7,350 nucleotides of DNA from UBA1162 sp049513695 (GTDB lineage Bacteria; Chloroflexota; Dehalococcoidia; GIF9; UBA5629), in contig JBEKVW010000094.1 of the NCBI GenBank assembly GCA_049513695.1, forward strand, positions 1 to 7,350, in the 5' to 3' direction. Both the position numbers and the translations under genes were made by a program. Below, piece after piece: positions 1-5,241 of the stretch. Numbering within the stretch: the first letter of the stretch is position 1; each line of letters starts with the position of its first letter. The notes under the pieces are model-generated. The model was not told the origin of the DNA and ran no database searches. It saw only the letters and a list, made by a program, of their open reading frames with translations.

Positions 1-2
1 CA

Positions 3-2264
3 AGTAAAGTTTCCTTATTGGGCAACGTGCTAAGCATATTTAAGGATTTTACTCGCACATTTGACAGCGAAATCTTCCCTGACACGGATTTATGGCAAAA
101 CATATGGATTAATGATAATAGTCTAGCAGAAGTCATCAGCGGTTTATATACGGTTCCAAATGATTTCGCTCAGTATTATTTTGATGTAATCGAACCCGAC
201 GTATTGGGTCAGGTCTATGAACAATATCTTGGACATGTTGCCCGAATAGCAAAACCAAAACTACAGGCACAGCAGTCTTTGTTCCCGTCCACCGACGTAA
301 AAATTGAAATTCTTGAAAAAGGGGAAAAGCGTAAGAAAGGTGGCATTTATTACACACCTAAGTGGGTTACCGACTATATTGTTAGAAATACGATAAACCG
401 CTTTATTTCTGAGCAAGAATATAATTCAATATTAAATATGAGAATTGTTGATCCCGCTTGTGGTTCCGGCTCTTTTTTAATTCGAGCATATGATGAGCTA
501 CTTACGTATAACGCAAAGGTAACTGGTAAGCCTGTCTCGGCATTAACATGGCCAGAGCGAATACGGATTCTTACATCCAATATCTATGGAGTAGATTTGG
601 ATCCACAGGCTGTGGAGATCGCTCGTCTTAATTTATTGATAAGGGCACTGGCCAAACGTGATTTGCTGCCACCGCTTGAATCTAATATTCAATGCGGAAA
701 CTCCCTAATTTTTGGTACTGAAGATGAATTGGAATCAGCTCTCGGGAGTGACTATCAATCTTATAATCCATTTACCTGGTCCGATCGATTTGAATCCATC
801 ATGAAAAAAGGCGGATTCGACATCGTAATTGGTAATCCTCCATATATTATGGAACTTAGGGATAATAAAGATATTTTTCAAGTATTACGGAAAACTCCTT
901 TAGGGACCAAATATTATGAACCCAAAATGGATATCTTCTATTTTTTCATGGAACTAGGGTTGGATTTGCTAAAACCCAATGGTTATCTAGGCTTTATTGT
1001 TCAACAATATTGGCTTTCACGCGCACATGCCTCAAAATTAAGAGAGAAAGTCTTTGCTGAGTCGCATCCGATTGCGTTAATTGATTTAAATGAATATAAG
1101 GTATTCGCCGATGCACCTGGGCAGCACAATATGATTGTCATTCTCCAAAAATCCAAAAGCTCCAATGATCGCACTCTATTATTACGTCTGAAAAAGGCAG
1201 ATGCTAATGAAGCTGATATTGTGAGTGCTTTGTCTTGCGACCCTGATGATCAACAGCTATTTGAAACGCGGCTAATTGAAACAAGTCAGCTATTAGATAC
1301 CGTGACCGATAAAGTTTATATGATCGGAACCACCAGCGCTTCTGTTAAAGCAAAAATAGAACGCGAATGTTGGCAATTAGACGCAAATGAAATACAGCAG
1401 GGGATAGTAATACCCCAAAGTTACCTTAACACTCAGGCATTATCCAAATTATCCAATCCCTCTTTGCACATATCCGGTGAGGGTATATTTGTACTATCTT
1501 TATCTGAACAAAAAAGACTGAAACTAAACTCCGCCGAAAAAAGTCTGCTACGTCCATTCCACTATGCCGAAGAGATAGATAACTATTACTATGATAAAAA
1601 TGTAGGTTATAATCTCATATATACATCTGGCGCCATAGCCAAAGAAATCGAATCTAGCCCTCACAAATACCCCAATCTAATATCCCATCTTGATAAATAT
1701 CGGACTATTATTACATCAGATCACAAACCGTATGGTTTACATCGGGCAAGACAACCAGAGTGGTTTGACGATAAAAATAAAATAATTTGTGTACGTAAGA
1801 CAAAATATCCCAAATTCGTGGTTGTTTCCGACCCTTGGTATGGTGATCAATCTGTTCTAGTTATCAGACTTACTAAACATAACAAGTTTTCTCCACATTT
1901 TGTCGCTGCCGTTCTAAATAGCAATGTAGCACATTATTGGCTTAAGTTGGAGAAGCACCAGGGTAATCAACTGCAGATTGACAAGGAGGTACTAATTCAT
2001 TTTCCTTTACCAAATATCGATTTCAAGAAATCCAATGCAAAAGCTAATTACGATAATTTGGTTAAGCTGTCGTTAAAAGTCGCTAAAAGTAAGCGGGATT
2101 TGGGAGAAATCAACATGAGCGGACAGGATTTATTCGGTGAGAAACAGAAGATACTTTCTAGCTCAATTGATAAATTGATAAAGCAGGCCAATGACTTAGT
2201 ATATTCTCTCTATGGCTTAGATCAAAGTGATATACAACAAATTATAGAGGGAACCTCATTTTAG
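3..2264 (+). CDS. Eco57I/TaqI-type adenine-N6 DNA methyltransferase, probably a type IIG restriction-modification protein; 5' end cut by window
   Basis: Modifies (and, if a nuclease domain lies upstream, also cuts) DNA at a specific site by transferring a methyl group from S-adenosylmethionine to adenine N6. The frame is open to the left edge, so the TTG at 18 is probably not the true start. Residues below count from that TTG. GGIYYTP (108-114) is motif X, DPACGSGSF (145-153) is the AdoMet-binding motif I, GVDLDP (191-196) follows as motif II, and NPPY (273-276) is catalytic motif IV. Residues about 455-670 resemble a TaqI-like target-recognition domain, with a GLHRARQPEWF stretch, a DPWYGDQS stretch and an AVLNSNVAHYW stretch. 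The family often exceeds 900 residues with an N-terminal PD-(D/E)XK nuclease. That part is outside the window, so methyltransferase alone versus combined enzyme cannot be decided. The gene is visibly AT-rich compared with the five genes to its right, which suggests transfer. It converges on the Nudix gene with only 9 bases between stops. Confidence 0.9.
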   Translation, partial: SKVSLLGNVLSIFKDFTRTFDSEIFPDTDLWQNIWINDNSLAEVISGLYTVPNDFAQYYFDVIEPDVLGQVYEQYLGHVARIAKPKLQAQQSLFPSTDVKIEILEKGEKRKKGGIYYTPKWVTDYIVRNTINRFISEQEYNSILNMRIVDPACGSGSFLIRAYDELLTYNAKVTGKPVSALTWPERIRILTSNIYGVDLDPQAVEIARLNLLIRALAKRDLLPPLESNIQCGNSLIFGTEDELESALGSDYQSYNPFTWSDRFESIMKKGGFDIVIGNPPYIMELRDNKDIFQVLRKTPLGTKYYEPKMDIFYFFMELGLDLLKPNGYLGFIVQQYWLSRAHASKLREKVFAESHPIALIDLNEYKVFADAPGQHNMIVILQKSKSSNDRTLLLRLKKADANEADIVSALSCDPDDQQLFETRLIETSQLLDTVTDKVYMIGTTSASVKAKIERECWQLDANEIQQGIVIPQSYLNTQALSKLSNPSLHISGEGIFVLSLSEQKRLKLNSAEKSLLRPFHYAEEIDNYYYDKNVGYNLIYTSGAIAKEIESSPHKYPNLISHLDKYRTIITSDHKPYGLHRARQPEWFDDKNKIICVRKTKYPKFVVVSDPWYGDQSVLVIRLTKHNKFSPHFVAAVLNSNVAHYWLKLEKHQGNQLQIDKEVLIHFPLPNIDFKKSNAKANYDNLVKLSLKVAKSKRDLGEINMSGQDLFGEKQKILSSSIDKLIKQANDLVYSLYGLDQSDIQQIIEGTSF

Positions 2265-2273
2265 AGTTCTATC

Positions 2274-2801
2274 TCAAATATACCTACCCAAAAACTGCAG
2301 CAACCCCGCCACGCTCTTGGCATCGCATATCTTTCCACTATCAATCAGGCCTTTGATCTCGGAAACAGGCACCCGTACAATCTCGATCTCATCGGTATCT
2401 TCTGCTGTTAAACGCGACGGCGCTAAATCAGTAGCCAGGAAGAGGTGCAGATACTCGGTGCAGTAGCCGGGCGCAGAGTAGAAACCGCCCAGCCTGGTCA
2501 CCTTGCCGGGCAGGTAGCCGATCTCCTCCTGCAGCTCCCTCTTAACGGCCCCCTCGGGCGTCTCGTCCCCGTCAATGCCGCCGGCCGGTATCTCCAGCAG
2601 GAGCTTGCCCGCAGGCCTCCTGTATTGTTTTTCCAGAATGATATTATTTTTGTCGTCCAGCACAATTACAGCAATGCAGTCAGCATGCCAGACGATCTCA
2701 CGGGTGGTGACTTGACCTGAGGCCTTCTCAATAGTGTCGATGCGCAGGTTCACTGCCCTGCCTTCATATACGGCCTTACTGGATACAAGTTTCTCCTGCA
2801 T
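2274..2801 (-). CDS. Nudix hydrolase, ADP-ribose/ADP-sugar pyrophosphatase type
   Basis: Predicted cytosolic Mg-dependent hydrolase that splits ADP-ribose or a similar nucleoside diphosphate derivative into AMP and a sugar phosphate. The Nudix box is complete (GX5EX7REUXEEXGU), about residues 74-96 counted from the chosen ATG, with the catalytic core RELQEEIGY. It is preceded by LEIPAGGID, the EIPAG signature common in the ADP-ribose pyrophosphatase subgroup. A proline about 15 residues after the box (FYSAPGYCTE) also matches that subgroup. Length (175 aa) is normal. The start was set at the ATG at 2801. A TTG at 2807 overlaps the upstream stop and adds two residues, but AAGG at 2812-2815 is 10 nt from the ATG and only 4 nt from the TTG. 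It lies 2 nt behind the acetyltransferase gene, so the two are surely co-transcribed and probably translationally coupled. The exact substrate is inferred from the subgroup, not proven. Confidence 0.92.
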   Translation of the reverse strand: MQEKLVSSKAVYEGRAVNLRIDTIEKASGQVTTREIVWHADCIAVIVLDDKNNIILEKQYRRPAGKLLLEIPAGGIDGDETPEGAVKRELQEEIGYLPGKVTRLGGFYSAPGYCTEYLHLFLATDLAPSRLTAEDTDEIEIVRVPVSEIKGLIDSGKICDAKSVAGLLQFLGRYI

Positions 2802-2803
2802 CG

Positions 2804-3268
2804 TCAAGCTGCCTTTACATCATAGACCAGCGCGACTTCGTCGCAGTCGGGGAACTTGGGACAGCTATAGCACTCCGCCCAGATCTTGCGCGGCAGCTCC
2901 ATCTTCTCCACTTCCTTGAACCCCTGCTTCTTGAAAAACTTGGGCTTGTAGGTCAGGCAGAACATGCGCGGTATGCCCAGCGCCTTCGACTCCTTCACGC
3001 AAGCCTTCACCAGGGCGGCGCCCATGCCCTTCTTATGGTTGGCCTTGTCCACCGCCAGCGCCTTGACCTCGGCCAGGTCGGACCAGCTTATATGCAGCGC
3101 CACGCAGGCAATCATCTTGCCGGCCCGGTTGCGTATCACCAGGTAGTCCCTCAGGTTTTCATAGATCTCACTCAAGGCCCTGGGCAGCATTTCGCCTTTG
3201 CCTGCGAACTTGTTCACAAGCTCGTGGATTTGCTTTACGTCTTCGATGCGCGCTTTTTCTACTTTCAT
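2804..3268 (-). CDS. GNAT-family N-acetyltransferase, short ArgA-like (COG1246 type)
   Basis: Predicted acetyl-CoA-dependent N-acetyltransferase of 154 aa. MLPRALSEIYENLRDY (27-42) is characteristic of the short, stand-alone relatives of N-acetylglutamate synthase, so acetylation of glutamate or glutamine at the first step of arginine synthesis is plausible. The acetyl-CoA loop is around residues 69-83 (VKALAVDK, then HKKGMGAAL). The usual Q/R three positions before the first loop glycine is H78 here. FFKKQGFKEV (111-120) is the typical GNAT C-terminal 'GF' segment. A cysteine cluster C133-x2-C136-x5-C142 lies near the C-terminus and could bind a metal. The ATG at 3268 has GAGGA at 3278-3282, 9 nt upstream. 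Its TGA sits 2 nt before the Nudix ATG. The family is solid. The substrate is inferred, since no other arginine gene is in view. Confidence 0.88.
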   Translation of the reverse strand: MKVEKARIEDVKQIHELVNKFAGKGEMLPRALSEIYENLRDYLVIRNRAGKMIACVALHISWSDLAEVKALAVDKANHKKGMGAALVKACVKESKALGIPRMFCLTYKPKFFKKQGFKEVEKMELPRKIWAECYSCPKFPDCDEVALVYDVKAA

Positions 3269-3298
3269 TTTCTATTGTCCTCGCGTCTTCGTAGTGAA

Positions 3299-3464
3299 GG
3301 ATTGCCACGTCGCCCTGCGGGGCTCCTCGCAATGACGTGTTAAGTATATCGCAATGACGTGTAACTTTCTTCGATCAAAGGATTGCCACGGCACTGCGTG
3401 CCTCGCAATGACGGGGTTACTTCCTTCGTACATGGGATTGCCACGCTCCGCTCGCAATGACGTG
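3299..3464. repeat. cluster of partial palindromic repeat arms between nadK and the acetyltransferase gene
   Basis: Four pieces of the same repeat family occur in 166 bases. A right arm is at 3299-3337 (GGATTGCCACGTCG ... CTCGCAATGACG). A short end fragment TCGCAATGACGTGT is at 3349-3362. A variant with an internal GGCAC-TGC-GTGCC hairpin is at 3380-3413. At 3435-3462 is a copy that matches the left arm in reverse orientation with one base changed in its core. All pieces carry the CTCGCAATGACG end or a clear derivative. Nothing here looks coding. The stretch forms nearly all of the 196-base space between nadK and the acetyltransferase gene. The nadK stop codon at 3465-3467 falls in the repeat's terminal flank. 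Confidence 0.85.
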
Positions 3465-4289
3465 TCATAATGACTTCCCTTTCAGTTTGGATACCAGCGT
3501 CGAGTAAAATTCGCCCTTCGGCCTTAAACGGATGAATTTCGTCACATGCGGGCTGAGCGATACTTCGATCTCTTCCTCGGTATTAAGCGTCTCCTCCACC
3601 TGGCCGTCCATGCTGACGACCGCCTCGTGGTTGGTGAATACCTTCAACCTGACCGCCGATACCGGGGCCAGGACCACCGCCTTATCCATGCTTAAATGAG
3701 GGCAAACGGCCTTCAGTATAATGTCCCTCGATTCCGGGTGAAGGATCGGTCCGTTGGCAGCCAGGGAATAGCCGGTGCTGCCGGTAGAGGTCGCCACGAT
3801 GACGGCATCCGCCCTGTATTTGGTGAAGGCTTCCCCGTTGATATGAACCTGGATGTTGACGAGCCTGAGGAATTTGCCCCGGCCCACGACTACGTCGTTC
3901 AGTGCATGGTATTTATTCCCGGTGCGCTTGACCTCAGCCTGAAGCATGGCCCTTTGCTCGGTCCATCCTCCCCCCTCGATAATGACCATGAGCTTGTCCA
4001 GTGCTTCCTCAGCCGGCAGCTCGGTCATGAAGCCCAGGTTGCCGAAATTTATGCCCACGATGGGTATCTCAAACGGAAAGATGATCCGGGCCACACGCAG
4101 TATGGTGCCGTCGCCGCCCACGCTGACAGCCAGGTCGGTACCTACCAGGTGCTTCTTAGCTCCAACCTCATCCCAGGATGAATGAAGCCAGCATTGCACG
4201 CCTTTGCGCTTTAAAAACTGCTCGATGTCAGCGGCAAATTGCTCGGATTTCCCGATTTTGGGATGGTATAAAATGCCTATGCGTTTCAC
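3465..4289 (-). CDS. nadK: NAD kinase
   Basis: Phosphorylates NAD to NADP with ATP or polyphosphate, and is the sole bacterial route to NADP. Counting from an upstream ATG at 4307, the sequence shows GGDGT (64-68, phosphate donor site), GINFGNLGFMTE (85-96), ALND (135-138, the usual NE motif but with Asp), a long DAVIVATSTGSTGYSLAANG segment starting at 167 (NAD binding and catalysis), and VSMDGQ (231-236). Length is normal for the family. I chose the GTG at 4289 (274 aa, starting MKRIGILYHP). The ATG at 4307 lies within a strong promoter whose -10 hexamer is downstream of that ATG, so a transcript from it cannot contain the ATG. No Shine-Dalgarno precedes either codon, consistent with leaderless translation. 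The gene could also be read with the acetyltransferase and Nudix genes as one unit across the repeat cluster, as no clear terminator intervenes. Confidence 0.95.
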   Translation of the reverse strand: MKRIGILYHPKIGKSEQFAADIEQFLKRKGVQCWLHSSWDEVGAKKHLVGTDLAVSVGGDGTILRVARIIFPFEIPIVGINFGNLGFMTELPAEEALDKLMVIIEGGGWTEQRAMLQAEVKRTGNKYHALNDVVVGRGKFLRLVNIQVHINGEAFTKYRADAVIVATSTGSTGYSLAANGPILHPESRDIILKAVCPHLSMDKAVVLAPVSAVRLKVFTNHEAVVSMDGQVEETLNTEEEIEVSLSPHVTKFIRLRPKGEFYSTLVSKLKGKSL

Positions 4290-4297
4290 AGATGACG

Positions 4298-4326
4298 AAT
4301 ATAGCATTCGTGCTATAGAGTGTCAA
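4298..4326 (-). promoter_or_regulatory. sigma-70-type promoter of nadK, giving a leaderless mRNA
   Basis: Read on the - strand, TTGACA (4326-4321) is followed by 17 bases and then TATATT (4303-4298). This is a perfect -35, the ideal spacer and a five-of-six -10. Transcription should begin near 4291, one or two bases before the GTG at 4289. The -10 box overlaps codons 2-4 of the longer reading frame that starts at 4307. Confidence 0.75.
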
Positions 4327-4352
4327 ATAGTTAACCGGTCAGTGAGCGGGTA

Positions 4353-4459
4353 GTTAACAGGTCATTGCGAGCGAAGCGTGGCAATCTTTTGGGTTACGGC
4401 TGCAATCTTCGAACAAAGGATTGCCACGTCGATCGCGGGCTCCTCGCAATGACGTGGTT
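4353..4459. repeat. full composite palindromic repeat, copy 1
   Basis: The left arm at 4361-4386 (GTCATTGCGAG, CGAAGCG, TGGCAATC) is followed by a 31-base centre containing TTCGAA, then a right arm at 4418-4454 (GGATTGCCACGTCG ... GGGCTCCTCGCAATGACG). The arms are imperfect inverted repeats of each other, and each is itself a hairpin with an ATTGC/GCAAT stem. GTTAACAG flanks the left arm and GTGGTTT the right arm. There is no coding potential. Confidence 0.88.
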
Positions 4460-4460
4460 T

Positions 4461-4493
4461 GGAGAATGGCACTATGTGCCTCGCAATGACAGG
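4461..4493. repeat. partial right-arm repeat with GGCAC/GTGCC hairpin
   Basis: GGCAC-TAT-GTGCC followed by TCGCAATGACAGG matches the variant arm at 3380-3413. The loop differs (TAT versus TGC) while the stem is kept. It directly follows full copy 1, so it may be a remnant of a second element. Confidence 0.7.
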
Positions 4494-4518
4494 CAAACAA
4501 AATAGGGGCTAAAGCCCC
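4494..4518 (-). terminator. possible intrinsic terminator for transcription coming from the AhpD-like gene
   Basis: On the - strand, GGGGC (4518-4514), loop TTTA, GCCCC (4509-4505) is followed by TATTTTGTTTG. The stem is only 5 bp and the T-tract is interrupted. It lies about 165 bases after the stop of the AhpD-like gene and upstream of the nadK promoter, where a terminator would be useful. Confidence 0.4.
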
Positions 4519-4540
4519 CCTTCAACGCCCTCAGTCTAGT

Positions 4541-4645
4541 CAACAGGTCATTGCGAGCGAAGCGAAGCAATCTTTTGTACGGAGGCTGCAATTTTCGAAT
4601 TAAAGGATTGCCACGTCGCCCTACAGGCTCCTCGCAATGACAGGT
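4541..4645. repeat. full composite palindromic repeat, copy 2
   Basis: The left arm is at 4547-4572 and carries GAAG where copies 1 and 3 have GTGG. A 32-base centre containing TTCGAA follows, then a right arm at 4605-4642 (GGATTGCCACGTCGCC ... CTCGCAATGACA). It has the same orientation as copies 1 and 3 and is preceded by GTCAACAG, equivalent to the GTTAACAG flank elsewhere. Confidence 0.88.
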
Positions 4646-4662
4646 GTTTGTGGCTTGGAGGG

Positions 4663-4677
4663 CCCGATGAAATCGGG
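4663..4677 (-). other. small hairpin 6 nt after the stop of the AhpD-like gene
   Basis: CCCGAT-TTC-ATCGGG on the - strand is a perfect 6-bp stem with a 3-base loop, starting 6 nt after the TAG at 4684-4686. It has no following T-run, so it is more likely a 3'-end stabiliser or a weak or Rho-assisted stop than a complete intrinsic terminator. Confidence 0.4.
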
Positions 4678-4683
4678 ACTGCC

Positions 4684-5010
4684 CTACTCTTCGAGGGCTC
4701 CCATTGCAATAGAGCTATGTGCCATGGAGCCACCTGCGCGCATGGCGACGGCAACAAATATGGCCTCGGCGATTTCTTCGGGCGTTGCCCCTGCCTTCTT
4801 TGCGCGCTTGGCATGCCCTTCGATGCAATAAGGGCATTGCGTTATATGTGCACATGCTACCGCAATAAGCTCCTTTGTCTTTACATTGAGGCTGCCTTCG
4901 GCAAAAACCTTGCCGTCAAAATCCAGGAAGGCCTTCATAATTTCGGGTTTAAGAGCAAACATTTTAGCTGCTTTTTCAATTGCCTTTTTGCCATAAAAAT
5001 AGTCTTCCAT
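4684..5010 (-). CDS. AhpD-like / carboxymuconolactone decarboxylase family protein
   Basis: A 108-aa single-domain protein of the carboxymuconolactone decarboxylase fold (PF02627 type). The AhpD-style core is QCPYCIEGHAKRAKKAGAT (58-76), with the redox pair C59-x2-C62 and H66. It is followed by TPEEIAEAIFVAVAMRAGG, the usual helix, and the length is normal for the short stand-alone class. Members with CxxC typically act in thiol-based peroxide reduction or as small alkylhydroperoxidase-like proteins. Lack of a CxxC would instead suggest a true decarboxylase. The ATG at 5010 has AGGAG at 5017-5021, 6 nt upstream, and a strong promoter. The gene stands alone: repeats lie on both sides and hairpins follow the stop. 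The physiological partner and substrate are unknown. No peroxiredoxin (AhpC) gene is in the window. Confidence 0.9.
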   Translation of the reverse strand: MEDYFYGKKAIEKAAKMFALKPEIMKAFLDFDGKVFAEGSLNVKTKELIAVACAHITQCPYCIEGHAKRAKKAGATPEEIAEAIFVAVAMRAGGSMAHSSIAMGALEE

Positions 5011-5046
5011 TATATTCTCCTAATTTAACTATTAATCTTGATCATG

Positions 5047-5075
5047 ATACTATTCCGTTGCTACACGTATGTCAA
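5047..5075 (-). promoter_or_regulatory. sigma-70-type promoter of the AhpD-like gene
   Basis: On the - strand, TTGACA (5075-5070) is followed by a 17-base spacer and TAGTAT (5052-5047). The start point would be near 5040, leaving a leader of about 30 nt that contains the AGGAG ribosome-binding site at 5017-5021. Confidence 0.7.
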
Positions 5076-5080
5076 AACTC

Positions 5081-5097
5081 TAAATACCAAGTATTTA
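5081..5097. promoter_or_regulatory. perfect inverted repeat upstream of the AhpD-like gene's -35, candidate operator
   Basis: TAAATAC-CAA-GTATTTA is a 7-bp perfect palindrome with a 3-base centre. Its edge is 5 bases from the -35 hexamer and its centre is roughly 49 bases before the predicted start point. That position is typical of an activator site, though repression is possible. No regulator gene is seen nearby. Confidence 0.4.
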
Positions 5098-5098
5098 T

Positions 5099-5121
5099 GC
5101 CCTCTCCCCGGCCCTCTCCCC
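5099..5121. repeat. short pyrimidine direct repeat
   Basis: GCCCTCTCCCC occurs twice in tandem, separated by one G (5099-5109 and 5111-5121). It sits between the inverted repeat and palindromic repeat copy 3. It may belong to a second dispersed repeat family, but only this example is in view. Confidence 0.4.
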
Positions 5122-5128
5122 CCGATAA

Positions 5129-5235
5129 GTTTACAGGTCATTGCGAGCGAAGCGTGGCAATCTTTTGTACGAAGGTTCCAGTCTTCGAATCGAAGGATTG
5201 CCACGTTGCCTGCGGGCTCCTCGCAATGACGTGTG
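5129..5235. repeat. full composite palindromic repeat, copy 3
   Basis: The left arm at 5137-5162 is identical to that of copy 1 over 26 bases. The centre is 32 bases with TTCGAA, and the right arm is at 5195-5231. It is flanked by GTTTACAG on the left and GTGTGAACAG on the right, so its outer ends are themselves inverted. It lies a few bases beyond the stop codon of the flavoenzyme gene. Confidence 0.88.
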
Positions 5236-5241
5236 AACAGG

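Noticed and set aside
3343..3348. TATACT on the - strand as a -10 box for the acetyltransferase gene
   Set aside because: The corresponding -35 position reads AAGAAA at 17 bases, with no extended -10. The match is likely chance within the repeat debris, so co-transcription from the nadK promoter remains equally possible.
3696..4181. 161-codon + strand open frame
   Set aside because: It is antisense to nadK, whose motifs are unmistakable. The + frame has no recognisable domain.
4308..4683. Possible tRNA or other structured RNA gene in the nadK-AhpD spacer
   Set aside because: The spacer is explained by repeat copies 1 and 2, a partial arm and two small hairpins. No cloverleaf, CCA end or T-arm consensus is seen.
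5039..5048. ATCATGAT palindrome near the AhpD-like gene's transcription start as an operator
   Set aside because: It is only 8 bp and overlaps the -10 edge. This is too short to distinguish from chance, unlike the 7+7 inverted repeat at 5081-5097.
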